Positions 22,011 to 33,864 of a stretch of DNA of 64,000 nt are shown in pieces. The position numbers and the translations under genes were made by a program. The notes below the pieces were generated by a model, which was not told the DNA's origin, did no database searches, and saw nothing but the letters and a program-made list of their open reading frames with translations. The DNA lies in assembly GCF_024166365.1 (NCBI RefSeq), contig NC_064846.1:24759866-24823865 (forward strand). Direction: 5' to 3'. This stretch comes from Elephas maximus indicus (lineage: Eukaryota > Chordata > Mammalia > Proboscidea > Elephantidae). The first letter of the stretch is position 1. Each line of letters opens with the position of its first letter.

Positions 22011-23305
22011 TTGCTATAGATGACCTATCCCCCTGCCTCACTGCTGTCTAGAAGTGGGTACTTACTTCCTGGGAAGAGTTCTACACTGAGGTCATCCGTA
22101 TGTCAAATCGAAAGATTGAAGAAGAAAGTTTCGATAGAAAGTTTTTCAGAACTCCATCCAGTATTTTTCTCTGCCTGTCTAGATGAAATTTTCATTTAAA
22201 GCTTTGAGGTACCACTAGACTAGATCATTCAAAGTAAACAACATTTTGCACATATTCCCTTAATGCAGACTATTTAGGCATTTTATGAAGTTCAGTTAAG
22301 TACGACATTCTATACCAGAGGTGTTTTTAATACACTACCAGAAATGAAAGATTTGCTTGAAGGTAAAAGACGTGCCCAAATCTTTGTTATTAAAATGTTA
22401 ATATGCAAATCAGGAATTGCTTTGTTGCTGAGTCTAAGATTAAACCTACATTACTTGTGTAGGTACGAACTTGTACTATCTGGCTCAAGCATAATTGGCT
22501 GCTTATATATCATGGTCCCGTGGAACAAAGTCCATTACACAGGAAATTTAGCCTCAGCTAGGTTAAACCCCAAGGTCACGCAGATGGTATGGTGATGAGA
22601 GCTGAGATTTCAACCTTTGCATGTCAGCTTCCAGAGCCTGTGCTCTTTCCACTACATATTTCTGGCCCAAGATCAGAGAGAATACCCACCAAATGGGGAT
22701 TATTTTGGTGGTAAATCATTTATATGGTGCTTTGAAAAAACTTGAAATTTTAAGTAGGTGATTGACAATTTGACTTGCTTCTGACTGAGATTATAAGAGA
22801 CTTGGACTTCAAAAAGGCAGCATGTTTTTTAATTAATGATTTGGAGCCTGAAATATGACACTTATTTTAGCTGGGGTGAAATAAAAATTCTACATCTGTC
22901 TAGTGATAATGGAAGTCATTGAGAAATGTGATTTTATATATGGTAGGCTATTCACTTTACACTCAACTTGTTATGAATGCACTTAGCCTATAAGACCTGC
23001 ATGACTGGAACCTGATTTCCTCTTGCAATTACTTAGATATTTCCTTGTTGCACAGTAAATTTTAAGCTCACCAGCTAAGGTACTGCACTGCATGAACTCA
23101 GGAGGCACTCCGTAATTGTCCAATAACTGCTTCCCTGTTGCATGTTTCCCTATTTCTCAAGTCCTTCCATTCCAGCACTAGAAGACCTCATCTAGGACAT
23201 GGCAACCAGAGTCACCTTGACTTCCCTTGAGTTAGTGATTTAGTCAAATGCCTTTATTCTGTTACCTATATGCCCTTTACATGCTTATGTAAGACTCTAA
23301 GAGCC
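22011..23305. other. no gene seen; small MIR-like patch
   Basis: A weak antisense MIR stretch (CAGCTAGGTTAAACCCCAAGG, 22556-22640) is the only recognisable piece. The rest is AT-rich unique-looking sequence. Confidence 0.4.
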
Positions 23306-23309
23306 TCCA

Positions 23310-23956
23310 GAGCAGAAATCTTTTTATTGCTGAGTAGTATTCCCTTGTATGGATATACCACACTTTAACCATTCACAAACTGAAGGACAGTTGGGTTCTT
23401 TCCAGTATTTGGCTATCATGAATAAAGCTTCTATAAACACTCATGTACTGGTTTTTCTCTGAATACACGTAAGTTTTCCTTTTTCTAGGAAAAATGACCA
23501 ATACTGCGATTGCCCAGTCATACAGTTAGTGTGTGTGTTTTGTAAGAAAATTCTAATCTGCTTTATAGAGTGATTAAAGCCAGAAACTGGTATTTCAGTG
23601 AGTTTTAAAAAAAAAATTAGACTCTTTAATAGACGCGCCGTGTTATCTCATCTTGGTTTAAATTTGCATCCACCAATGGCTAATGGTTTTCCCCCATTGA
23701 CACAATAGCCACAAAATGGAATCAAACATACCAATGATCATGAAGATGGCATAGGACCGAGTAGCATTTCATTCTGTTTTACATAAAGTCACCAAGAGTC
23801 AGATCCAACTAGACAGCAACTGACAACAACAATGGCTAACAATGTTGAATATATTTTCCTGTACTATTTTACATTCATGTACCCTCTTCAGTGAAATCTC
23901 TGTTCATACTTTTTGCCCATTTCCTAATTGAATTGTTTGTTTTCTTACTGTTGAGT
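23310..23956 (-). mobile_element. old L1 3' fragment, interrupted
   Basis: GCTGAGTAGTATTCCCTTGT and GGATATACCACACTTTAACC are antisense L1, as is the later CATACTTTTTGCCCATTTCC (about 23908). An RTE 3' end sits inside (23693-23832). A second, better preserved L1 abuts it at the T-run 23956. Confidence 0.75.
23693..23832 (+). mobile_element. RTE LINE 3' end, diverged
   Basis: CCCATTGACACAATAGCCAC through GACAGCAACTGACAACAACA match the terminal 140 bp of the other RTE copies. Confidence 0.75.
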
Positions 23957-24256
23957 TTTTTTTTTTAATTTTATTGTGCTTTATGTGAAAGTTTATAGCT
24001 CAAGTTAATTTCTCATTCAAAAATTTGTACACATATTGTTATGTGGTATTAGTTGCAATCCCCGTAATGTGACAGCACACTCCCCCTTTCTATCCCAGAT
24101 TTCCTGTGTCCATTCGTCGGTTCCTGTCCCTTCCTGCTGTCTCGTCTTGCTTTGGGGCAGGAGTTGCCCATTTAGTCTCGTACATTTGATTGAACTAAGA
24201 AGCATGGTCCTCAATGTGTGTTACCGTTTGTTTTATAGGCCTGTCTAATCTTTGTC

Positions 24257-24422
24257 GGGATCCCTGGTGGCACAGTGGCTAAGAACAACAGCTGCTAACC
24301 AAAAGGTTGGCAGTTCGAATCCACCAGCAGCTCGTTGAAACCCTATGAGGCAGTTCTACTCTGTCCTATAGGGTCGCTATGAGTCGGAATCGACTCAACT
24401 GCACTGGGTTTGGTTTTTGGTT
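24257..24422 (+). mobile_element. AfroSINE, short subtype, with 11-bp TSD
   Basis: A full-length copy flanked by TAATCTTTGTC at 24246-24256 and 24423-24433, without mismatch. It is inserted in the L1 3' UTR. Confidence 0.93.
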
Positions 24423-25482
24423 TAATCTTTGTCTGAAAAGTGAGCTTTGGAGTAGTTTCAGTTCTGAGCTAGCAGACTGTCCAAGGGCCATAGTCTCAGG
24501 GGTTCCTCCAGTCTCTGTGTGACCAGTAAGTCTTGCCTTTCTGTGTGAATTTGAATTCTGTTTCATATTTTTCTCCCATTCTGTCTGGATCCCTCTGTTG
24601 TGATCTCTGCCAGAACAGCCAGTGGTGGTAGCTGGGCACCATCTTGTTCTTCTGGGCTTGGGCTGGTAGAGACTCTGGTGCATGTGGTCCTTTGGGCTAA
24701 TATTTTCCCGTGTCTTTGGTTTTCTTCATTCTCTTTTGCTACAGATGGGATGGGACCAATTGATGAATGTTAGCTGGCCGCTTGCAAGCTTTTAAGAGCC
24801 CAGACACTACTCACTGAAGTGGGATGTAGAACATTTTCTTTATGAACTATGTTATGACAATTGACCTAGATGTCCCCCAAGACTAAGGTCCCCAACCATC
24901 TCGGCCCGAGCAACTCAGTCCCTCAAGGTGTTTGAATGTGTCTGGAAAACTTCTATGCTTTTGCTTCGGTCAGGTTGTGCTGACTTCCCCTATATTGTGT
25001 GTTGTCTTTCTCTTCACCAAAGTCGACACTTGTCTACTATCTAGTTAGTCATTTCCCTTCTCCCCACCTTACCACCCTTCTAACCATCAAAGAATTTTTT
25101 TTCTGTGTGTAAACCTTTGCTTGAGTTCTTACAATAGTGGTCTCGTACAATATTTGTCCTTTTGTGACAGACTTATTTCACTCAGCATAATGCCCTCCAG
25201 ACTCATCCATGATGTGAGATGTTTCATGGATTCATCATTGTTCTTTATTGTTGCACAGTATTCCATTGTCTGTATGTACCATAATTTGTTTATCCATTCA
25301 TCTGTTGGTGGGCATCTAGGTTGTTTCCATCTTTTTGCTGTTGTGAACTGTGCTGCAATGAACATGGGCGTGCATATGCCTATTCGTGTGATGGCTTTTA
25401 TTTCTCCAGGGTATATTTCTAGGAGTGGGATTACTAAGTCATGTGGTATTTCTATTTCTAGCTTTTTAAGGAGGTTCCATGT

Positions 25483-25780
25483 CAAAATACAACCAGAATG
25501 CTCCTTAGAAGCAAGGATGGCAAGACTTCATCTTACATACTTTGGACGTGTTATCAAGAGGGATCAGTCTCTGGAGGAGAACATTGTGCTTGGTAAAGTA
25601 GAGGGTCAGCAAAAAAGAGGAAGACCCTCAATGAGAAGCACTGACAGAGTGGCTGCAACAACGGGCTCAAGCATAGCAACACTTGTGAGGATGGCGCAGG
25701 ACCAGGAAGTGTTTCGTTCTGTTGTGCATAGGGTCGCTATGAGTCAGAATCAACTCAATGGCACCTAACAACAACAACAT
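25483..25780 (+). mobile_element. RTE LINE 3' end inserted in L1 ORF2
   Basis: It starts at ACAACCAGAATGCTCCTTAG, encodes the last RTE residues (LEENIVLGKVEGQQKRGRPS) and ends in CACCTAACAACAACAACA. L1 sequence continues on both sides, so this is a 5'-truncated insertion of about 300 bp. Confidence 0.85.
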
Positions 25781-25942
25781 AACAATTTCCATAGTGGTTG
25801 TACCATTTTACATTCCCACTAGCAGTGCATAAGAGTTCCAGCCTCCCTGTAACTTCTCCAACATTTGTTTGTTTGTATTTTTTGGATTGATGCCACTATT
25901 GTCAGGGTGAGATGGTATCTCATTGTAGTTTTGATTTGCATT

Positions 25943-26006
25943 GCTATGGGTCGGAAATCGACTCCACGGCAACGGGTTTGGTTTTTTTTGTTTTGTTTTG
26001 TTTTTT
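25943..26006 (+). mobile_element. AfroSINE tail only
   Basis: Only the last part of the SINE is present (GCTATGGGTCGGAAATCGAC, then a TTTTGTTTTG-rich tail), between L1 sequences. It is a severely 5'-truncated SINE copy. Confidence 0.8.
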
Positions 26007-27012
26007 AACGGCTAATGATCATGAGCATTTCCTCATGTGTCTGTTAGCCACCCGAATGTCTTCTTTGGTGAAGTGTCTGTTCATATCCTTTGTCCGTTTT
26101 TCAATTGGATTATTTGTCTTCTTGTTACTAAGATGTTGAACTGTTCTGTAGATTTTAGAGATTAGACCCTTGTCAGATATGTTGTAGCCAAGTTTTTTTC
26201 CCCAGTCTGTAGGTTCTCTTTTTACTCTTTTGATGAAGTTTTTTGATGAGTTACTGTTGAATTTTGAGTTATTTATATATTCCAAATACAAGCATTTTGT
26301 TGGGTATATAAATTGCAAATATTTTCTCCCAGTCTTTAGCTTGTCTTTTGGTTTTCACAACAGTTACTTTGACAGAGAACAAGTTCTTAATTTTCATAAA
26401 GAACTATTTTTTCTTTTATGGTTCATGCTTCTTGCTTTATTTCTAAGAACTTTTTGCATAAATTCAGGTCATGTAGATTTTCCCTTATGTTTTCTAAGTT
26501 GTAAAGTTTTACATTTTGTTTCCTAAAAGTTTTACATTTTGCACTGATATCGATGCACCATTTTGAGTTTATCTTCGTATAAGGTGTGATCTTCGTATAA
26601 GGTGTGAGGTCGTGGTCAGGTTTTTTTGTGTGTGTGTATAGATGACTATTTGCTCCATTTGTTTAAAAGATTATCTTTTCCAATGAATTGCTCTTATATC
26701 TTTGTCAAAGATCAAATGGTCATATTTGTGTGAATCTATTTCTGAACTCTCTTTTGTTTCAATAGTCAGAGTGTCAGTTCCTTTGCCAGTGCCACACTGT
26801 ATTAATTACTGTAGCTTCATAGTAAGTCTTAAAATTGAGCACTGTGACTCTTCCAACTTTGTTCTTTTTTCAAAACTGTTTTAGCTATTCTGTTTCCTTT
26901 GTTCTTTCATAACTTTTAGAAACTGTTGTTAACTTTTTGGTTTTAGGAACAATAAAAGCAAAAAATGTATTGTTATTTTTATTGGTATTACGTTAAATCT
27001 ATAGATCACTTT

Positions 27013-27185
27013 AATGGAAATCCTGGTGGCATAGTGGTTAAGAGCTAAGGCTGTTGACTAAAAGGTTGGCAGTTCAAATCCACCAGGCCCTAGTCAGAAA
27101 CTCTATGACGTAGTTCTACTCTGTCCTATAGGGTCGCTATGAGTCGGAATCCACTCGTTGGCAATGGGTTTGGTTTTTGGGTTTT
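27013..27185 (+). mobile_element. AfroSINE, short subtype
   Basis: The full-length copy is flanked by ATAGATCACTTT (27001-27012) and ATACATCACTTT (27186-27197), a 12-bp duplication with one mismatch. It is inserted in L1 ORF2. Confidence 0.92.
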
Positions 27186-27326
27186 ATACATCACTTTGGG
27201 AAGAACAGATATCTTTCCTATATTGAATCCTCCAATCCATGCTCATAGTGTGTCTCTCCATTTATTTAGCTCTTCCTTGATATCTTTTATCAGCATTTTA
27301 TAGTTTTCAGCATACATATCCTGTAC

Positions 27327-27530
27327 CAAACCTGTTGCCGTCGAGTCGATTCCAACTCACAGAGACCCTATAGGACAGAGTAGAACTGCTCCCATAAGGT
27401 TTTCAAGGAGTGGCTGATGGATTCAAACTCTCGACGTTTTGGTTAGCAGCCTGAGCTGTTAACCACTGTGCCATCAGGGCTCATGAGTCAGAATCAACTT
27501 GACAGCAACGGATTTTTGTTTTGTTTTTTG
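27327..27530. mobile_element. AfroSINE with inverted body and forward tail
   Basis: The body 27327-27480 is a complete reverse-orientation SINE (from CAAACCTGTTGCCGTCGAGT to GTGCCATCAGGGCTC). The last 50 bp (27482-27530) is a forward SINE tail (GAGTCAGAATCAACTTGACA, then TTTTGTTTTGTTTTTTG). One 8-bp duplication TCCTGTAC flanks the unit (27319-27326 and 27531-27538). It has the same architecture as 14952-15113. Confidence 0.82.
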
Positions 27531-28071
27531 TCCTGTACGGGTTTGTTATATTTATACTTAATTATTGCAGTTTTTGGAGCCATTGTAAATGGTATACATA
27601 TATATATTTTTATAATTTTGATTCCCAAGAGTTCATTGCTTGTATATAGAAATGCAATTAAATTTTGTGGTTGACCTTGTATCCTGTGACATTGCTAAAC
27701 TCACTAGGAGATATTTTTTGTTATATTCCCTGGGATATTCTACATCTAATCATGTTGTCTTCAAATAGAGACAGTTTCTTCCTTTCCAATCTGTATGTCC
27801 TTTCTTTGTTTTTCTTACCTTATTGCACGAGATAGAACTTGCAGTACAATGTTGAATAGGAGTTGTGAGAGTGGATATCCTTGCCTTGTTCCTGATCTTA
27901 GAGGACAAGTACTCAGCCCTTCAACATTAAGCATGATGTTAGCTGCAGGTTTTTCATAGATGCCTTCTATCAGGTTTAAGAAATTTCCTTGTACTCTTAG
28001 TTTGCTGAGAGTTTTGTTTCTTTTTTTAATTGTCGTTTGTCATAGCCTTTTATAGCACTTGTTGATATGAT

Positions 28072-28232
28072 AGGAGCCCTGGTGGCACAGTGGTTAAGTG
28101 TTCAGCTGCTAACCAAAAGGTTGGCAGTTCAAATCCACCAGCAGCTCATTGGAAACACTATGAGGCAGTTCTACTCTGTCTTATAGGGTCGCTATGAGTC
28201 AGAATCGACTCACTGGCAACAGATTTTTTTTA
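28072..28232 (+). mobile_element. AfroSINE, short subtype
   Basis: The full-length copy is flanked by TTGATATGAT at 28062-28071 and 28233-28242, a perfect 10-bp duplication in L1 ORF2. Confidence 0.92.
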
Positions 28233-28893
28233 TTGATATGATCTTGTGTTTTTTTCTTCTTTAGACTGTTAAATGGTGGATTATATTGATTGATTTTTGA
28301 ATACTGAACCAGCCTTGCATTCCCAGGAAAAATTCCAATTGGTCATAGTAAATTTTTCTTGTTAATATTGTTGGATTAAATTTACCAATATTTTCTTGAG
28401 AATTTTTGAAACTATGTTCATGAGGGTTATAGGTCTGTAATTTTCCTTTTTACACTCTTTGTCTGGTTTTGGTGTGAGGGTAATGCTGGCATTATAAAGC
28501 AAGTTGTTCACTCCTCTTCTATTTTCCAGAAGAGATTTGAATCACTGTAATATCTTCTTTAATTGTTTGGTAAATTTGCCAGTGAAGCTACCTGCACCTG
28601 GATATTTATTTTTCAAGAAGTTTTTAAACTATGAAATTAACTTCTATAATAATTATAGGGCTATTCAGAATATCTATTTAATCTTGGATTAGTTTTGATA
28701 GATTGAGTGAGACTTTTGAGTAATTGGTGGCTTCATCTAAGTTGTTGAATTTCTGTGTGGAGAGATGTTCATAGTATCCCCTTATACTTTCACAACTACA
28801 GGGTCTTCAGTGATAGCCCCTCTTTCCGATACTGGTAATTTGTATTTTCTCTCTTTTATTAATTGTTAGTCTTGCTAGAGATTTATCAAATTT

Positions 28894-31004
28894 GTTGTTG
28901 TTGTTAGGTGCCGTCAAGTTGCATCTAACTCATAGAGACCCCTAAGTATAACAGAAGGAAACACTGCACAGTCCTGCACCATCCTAACAATCATTGTTAT
29001 GCTTGAGCCCTTTATTGTAGCCACTATGTCAATCGATCTCATTGAAGGTCTTCCTCTTTTTCACTAACTCTCTACTTTACCAAGCATGATGCCCTTCTCC
29101 AGGGACTGATCCCTACTGATAACATGTCCAAAGTATGTAATATGCAGTCTTGCCATCCTTGCTTCTAAGGAGCATTCTGGCTGTACTTCTTCCAAGACGG
29201 ATTTGTTCTTTCTTTAGGCAGTCCATGGTATATACAATATTCTTCGCCAGCACCATAATTCAAAAGCATAAATTCTTCTTCAGTCTTCCTTATTCATTGC
29301 CCAGCTTTCACACGCATATGAGGCGATTGAAAATACCATGGCTTGGGTCAGGTGCACCGTAGCCTTCAAGGTGACATCTTTGCTTTTTAATACTTTAAAG
29401 AGGTCTTTTGCAGCAGATTCACCCAGTGCAATGTGTCCTTTGATTTCTTGCCTGCTGCTTCCATGGATGTTGATTGTGGATCCAAGTAAAATGAAATCGT
29501 TAACAACTTCATTGTTTTCTCCATTTATCATGATGTTGCTTATTCGTCCAGTTGTGAGGATTTTTGTTTTCTTTATGTTGAGGTGGAAACCCTGGTGGCA
29601 TAGTGGTTAAGTGCTACTGCTGCTAACCAAAAGGTAGGCAGTTCGAATCCACCAGGTGCTCCTTGGAAACTCTATCGGGCAGTCCTACTCTGTCCTGTAG
29701 GGTCACTAGGATTCAGAATCAACTCTATGGCAACAGGTTTGTTTTTTTTATTTTTTTTTGGTTATATTGAGGAGTAATCTATATTGAAGGCCGTAATCTT
29801 TGATCTTCATCAGTAAGTGGTTCAGGTCCTCTTCACTTTCAGAAAACAAGGTTGTGTCATCAGCATATCACAGGTTGTTGATGAGTCTTCCTCCAATCCT
29901 GATGTCACATTCTTCACATAGTTCAGCTTCTCAAATTATTTGCTCAGCATACAGATGGAATAATTATGGTGAAAGGATACAACCCTAACATACACCTTTC
30001 CTGACTTTAAACCATGCAGTACCCCCTTGTTCTGTCCAAACAACTGCCTCTTGATCTGTGTACAGGTTCCTCATGAGTACAATTAAGTATTCTGGGACTC
30101 CCATTCTTTGGAATGTTATCCATAATTTGTTATGATCTACATAGTCGAATGCCTTTGCATAGTCAATAAAACACAAGGAAACATCTTTTTGGTATTTTCT
30201 GCTTTCAGCCAAGATCCATCTGACATCAGCAATGATATCCCTAGTTCCACCTCCTCTTCTGAATCTGGCTTGAATTTCTGGCAGTTCCCTGTCAATATAA
30301 TGCTGCAGCAGCTTTTGAATGATCTTCAGCAAAATTTTACTTTCTTGCAATGTTTATATTGTTAGATAATTTCCACATTTAGTTGGATCACCTTTCTTTG
30401 AAATAGGCATAAATATAGATCTCTTACAGTCAGTTGGCCAGATAGCTGTTTTCCAAATTTCTTGGCATAGATGAGTGAGCACTTCCAGCACTGCAACCGT
30501 TTGTTGAAACATCTCAGTTAGTATTCCGTCAGTTCCTGGAGCCTTACTTTTCACCAATGCCTTCAGTGTAGCCTGGACCTCTTCCTTCAGTGCCATCAGT
30601 TCCTGATCATATGCCACCTCTTGAAATGGTTGAATATCGACTAATTCTTTTTGGTATAATGACTCTGTGTATTCCTTCCATCTTCTTTTGATGCTTCCTG
30701 CGTCATTTACTATTTTTCCTGTAGAATCCTTCAGTATTGCAACTCGAGGCTTGAATTTTTTCTTCAGTTCTTTCAGCTTGAGAAATGCCGAGCATGTTCT
30801 TCCCTTTTGCTTTTCTAACTGCAGGTCTCTTTACATGTCATTATAATACTTTACTTTTTCTTCTCGAGCTGCCCTTTGGAATCTCCTGTTCAGCTCTTTT
30901 ACTTCAGCATTTTTTCTGTTTGCTTTAGCTACTCTGTGTTCAACAGTAAGTTTCAGAGTCTCTTCTGACATTCAGTTTGGTCTTTTCTTTCCTGTCTTTT
31001 TAAT
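28894..31004 (-). mobile_element. RTE LINE, 5'-truncated, inserted in L1
   Basis: The minus strand encodes RTE reverse transcriptase. It has GTDGILTEMF-type sequence near 30530, RRGGGTRDIIADVRWI near 30240, the catalytic strand CFIDYAKAFDYVDHNKLW near 30150 and a C-terminal stretch at 29280-29531. The 3' tail is the TTGTTGTTGTTAGGTG at 28894-28909. It begins at the equivalent of position 3640 of the + copy, so the endonuclease half is missing. A 14-bp duplication, GATTTATCAAATTT (28880-28893) and GATTTATCATATTT (31005-31018), flanks it with one mismatch. An AfroSINE is nested at 29584. Frameshifts and stops make it inactive. Confidence 0.9.
29584..29761 (+). mobile_element. AfroSINE, short subtype, nested in RTE
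   Basis: Flanked by TTATGTTGAGG (29573-29583) and TTATATTGAGG (29762-29772), one mismatch. It is the innermost of three nested retrotransposons (SINE in RTE in L1). Confidence 0.92.
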
Positions 31005-31604
31005 GATTTATCATATTTATTGATCTTTTTAAAGAACCAACTTTGGTTTTATTTATTTGGTTTTTTTTTTTTTTTCAATTTCATTGATTTCTGTTCTTAA
31101 GTATTTCCTTCCTTTTGCTCAATTTTGTTTAATTTGGTCTTCTTTCTGTAGTTTCCTAAGACAGGAGCTTAGATAATTGATATGGCATTTCTTATTTTCT
31201 AATATATTATTTTAATGCTATAAATTTGTCTCTAAGTGCTGCTTTAATTGAACTCCAGAAATATTGATATGTTATATTTTAATTTTCATTCCATTCAAAA
31301 TATTTTTTAAATATCCTTTGAGACTTTTTCTTTGATCTATGGATTATTTAGAAGTGTGTTGTTTAATTTCCAAGTGATTGGAGTTTTTTTTTTTTTCTTA
31401 TCTTTCTGTTATTTATTTCTAGTTTAGGTCAATTATGATCAGAGACTGTATTTTACATGTATTTCAATTCTTTTAAAACGTGTCATGATTTGTTTTATGA
31501 CCCAAGATATGGTCTATCTTGATAAATATATTCTGTTATTGTTGGGTGGTATATTTTATAAATATCTATCAATTTCAGTTGATTGATGATGTTGTTCAGT
31601 CATT

Positions 31605-32160
31605 GTCTTAGGCTGTGTTCTCTAGAGAAGCAAAACCAGTGAAGTGTATAAATATATATAGAGAGAGATTTATTTCAAGGAAATATCTCATGTGGTCATA
31701 GAGGCTGGAAAGTCTCAAGTTCATGGGTCATGCTGGAGGCTTCTCCTAACTCACACAGCTGCAGGGACTGGTGAACCCAAGATTGGCAGGTCAGACAGCA
31801 GGGCTCTGGCTCACAGGTTGAGGATACAGATGAACCCTAAGATTGGCAGGCAAGCTACTAGCTTAAGTCCCAATAGCCAGAGGTCAGAACAACAGGAGCC
31901 AGTTGCAGGATCCAGAGCAAGCAAAAGCCCAGGAGTCCTGCCAGGAAGTCCACCTATACTGGATGCAGGCCATATCCTCAAAGAAACTCCCTTTCAACTG
32001 ACTGACTACTCACAGCAGACCCCATCATGGAGGTGATCACATTATATCAGATCTCATCATGGAAGTAATTATATCATTATATGACTGCCAAACTACATCA
32101 TAACTTCGAAACCACTGAGAATCATGGCCTAGCCAAGTTGGCACACGACCTTAACCATCA
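31605..32160. mobile_element. TTAG...CATCACA dispersed repeat, second copy
   Basis: It starts TTAGGCTGTGTTCTCTAGAG and ends GGCCTAGCCAAGTTGGCACA then TTAACCATCA, like the copy at 19556-20472. CAGTCATT occurs at both edges (31597-31604 and 32161-32168), an 8-bp duplication as made by hAT-type transposases, although no inverted ends are obvious. Confidence 0.65.
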
Positions 32161-32214
32161 CAGTCATTTACTTTATTATTATATTATGGACTTAACAATA
32201 GAAAATATTGTTTA

Positions 32215-32440
32215 CTGAGCACTTTTATGTTAGGAGTACTGTAGTAGACAATTACATGCACTATTTGTAATACTTATTTAAATCCTGGAGGGTAAATACC
32301 ATCCCATTTTACAGACAAGAAAACTGACCCTCAGAGATGTTGAATACCTGCCCAAGATCTGACAAAAATAAAATTTTAAGATCAGAATTTGAACCTAGTT
32401 CTGACTCTGAACATTTTGTTCTTTTCATTATAACACCCTA
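32215..32440 (-). mobile_element. MIR SINE
   Basis: CATTTTACAGACAAGAAAAC with GAATACCTGCCCAAGATCTGA is antisense MIR. Confidence 0.65.
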
Positions 32441-32504
32441 TTTTTGGCCCAGTGTACGTGCTAGCTGGTATGTTGCTTTGGAAATACCCTTAAATCTTTT
32501 GATA

Positions 32505-32645
32505 AGTGTACATTTTGTCTCTCCAATTAGATTGTAAGCTCCCTGAAGTAAAAAAAAAAAAAAAAAAACTTTTATTTTCCTTCTACATAGTGCCTATTAA
32601 GGCTTCAGTGTACAGTAAGGGCTCAATAATTGCTGGCTGACAAAT
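32505..32645 (+). mobile_element. L2 LINE 3' end with A-run
   Basis: AGATTGTAAGCTCCCTGAAG, TAGTGCCTATTAAGG and AGTAAGGGCTCAATAATTGC are L2 3' end wording. An A-run at 32550-32569 is inserted or expanded. Confidence 0.6.
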
Positions 32646-32764
32646 TTACTGATTGAAAAGTCCTTTAAAAAGGCTCAGGAAGAACAGGATGATGGTGATC
32701 ATAGCCACTGTCTTTGAAGGGGCAGTAAGTTGAATCCTAGAATCTGGATTATATACTGTATTAG

Positions 32765-32985
32765 CATTTCTCAGTAGAGGTGTTATTTGCATTTGGGGTA
32801 AGACAATTCTTATTACAAGACTTGTGTAGGACCGTTTTGAACATTATAGAACATTTAGCATCCTTAGGCTACTACTTAATATCAGTACTTTTTCCAGTCA
32901 CTTTGACAATCGAAAAAAACTTCCACAAATTGTAAATTGCCCTTTATAGGGGCAGTATAACCCCAATTGAGAACCACTAACGGTG
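32765..32985 (-). mobile_element. hAT-Charlie MITE (MER5A-like)
   Basis: AGCATTTCTCAGTAGAGGTG at one end and TTGAGAACCACTAACGG at the other. The inner ATAGAACATTTAGCATCCTTA resembles the 'gtaggatgtttagcagcatccct' block of MER5A. Confidence 0.6.
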
Positions 32986-33254
32986 CCTGGCACATACTGG
33001 AGTTCAATAAAATATGTTGGGTGAAATAAACAGAAAGATGACCCCTCAGTGAAGGCACTTTGAAGCTTTGATAAGAGTGATGTAGAACGTGTCTCTCCAG
33101 ATCTTGTGGGAAAGAGAAGATGGTGCCTACAGTCACTCCTGAAGTGCCCTTTACTTGGTAAGAGTCCTTCAGTTTGTCCAAGATCACAGTTCACCATTCC
33201 AGTGATGGACAAGATTCCTTAGAAGAAGGAGGCACTTGTGAAGATGCAAAGAAG

Positions 33255-33450
33255 TCCCTGGATGGCACAAACAGTTAAACACTTGACTACTACGGAGGGG
33301 TTAGCAGTTTGAATTCATCCAGGGGTACCTTGGAAGAAAGGCCTGGCAATCTCCTCCAAAAAGTCACAGCCTTAAAAATCCTATGGAGTGCAGTTTGGAA
33401 TTGATTCAACTTCACAGCAGTTGGATTGTTTTTGTTTGTTTTTCGACAAT
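33255..33450 (+). mobile_element. AfroSINE, third subtype (AAACAGTTAAACACTTG head)
   Basis: GTCCCTGGATGGCACAAACAG and the linker GGTACCTTGGAAGAAAGGCC differ from the other subtypes. The copy at 52387-52598 has the same plan. The central GGCCTGGCAATCTCCTCC block resembles the tRNA-Gly/RTE SINE at 45578. Confidence 0.8.
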
Positions 33451-33597
33451 CCAAAGACAACACTTCCTATGCATTGTAGAAAGGCCACTTCCTGATTGTT
33501 GTATTGAGTTAAAGCTACAAACACTCTGATCAAGCAGATAACTATGATTAAGTGTGTTTCTTGTGAACAGGAAAGAGGGAAAGGAACTCACAAGTGC

Positions 33598-33785
33598 ACA
33601 ACTCTAAACTCAACTCGGCAGTACGTTAGAGTCTCCCAGGAAGCTTTTAAAAACTGTGGATGCTCATCTCATGCCCCACTTCAGGCCAATTACATCAGAT
33701 TTTGAGAATGGGAACTGGGCATGGGATTTTGTAAGAGCCCCAGGTGATTCTAATGTGTAACCAGTACTGAGAACCATTAGTTTCA
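33598..33785. mobile_element. hAT-Charlie-type MITE (MER3-like)
   Basis: GTCTCCCAGGAAGCTTTTAA, CAGATTTTGAGAATGGGAA, GAGCCCCAGGTGATTCTAAT and ACTGAGAACCATTAG follow the same plan as 16268-16432. Confidence 0.55.
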
Positions 33786-33864
33786 AAGGAAAGGGCTAAG
33801 CAGATTAACAAATACATGTTGTTGTTCATTTGTTTGTTTGTTTTTTAAGATGATTTCAGAGTGT

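Larger units (their letters stand above)
23957..31596 (-). mobile_element. L1 LINE (3' UTR and much of ORF2), heavily interrupted
   Basis: The 3' UTR (23957-25125) is of the type also found at 54890-55440 and 63305-64000, so it marks one L1 lineage of this genome. ORF2's C-terminus is readable on the minus strand at 25129-25485 (STDEWI-type WYIQTMEYCATIKNN and KDKY). A further stretch lies at 26019-26318, with the motif [21 protein letters not shown]2 continues, with stops, to about 31596. It is interrupted by an RTE 3' end (25483), SINE pieces (24257, 25943, 27013, 27327, 28072) and a larger RTE (28894-31004). It is 5' truncated, lacking ORF1 and the 5' UTR. Confidence 0.85.

Noticed and set aside
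25121-25768. 215-codon open frame on the + strand
   Set aside because: It runs through antisense L1 ORF2 and then the sense RTE 3' end. It is a fusion of two repeats, not a gene.
29985-30350. 121-codon frame with RT motif
   Set aside because: This is the reverse transcriptase of the dead RTE at 28894-31004, not a host gene.
32882-33212. two overlapping about 100-codon frames on the - strand
   Set aside because: They overlap a hAT MITE (32765-32985) and have no family features.
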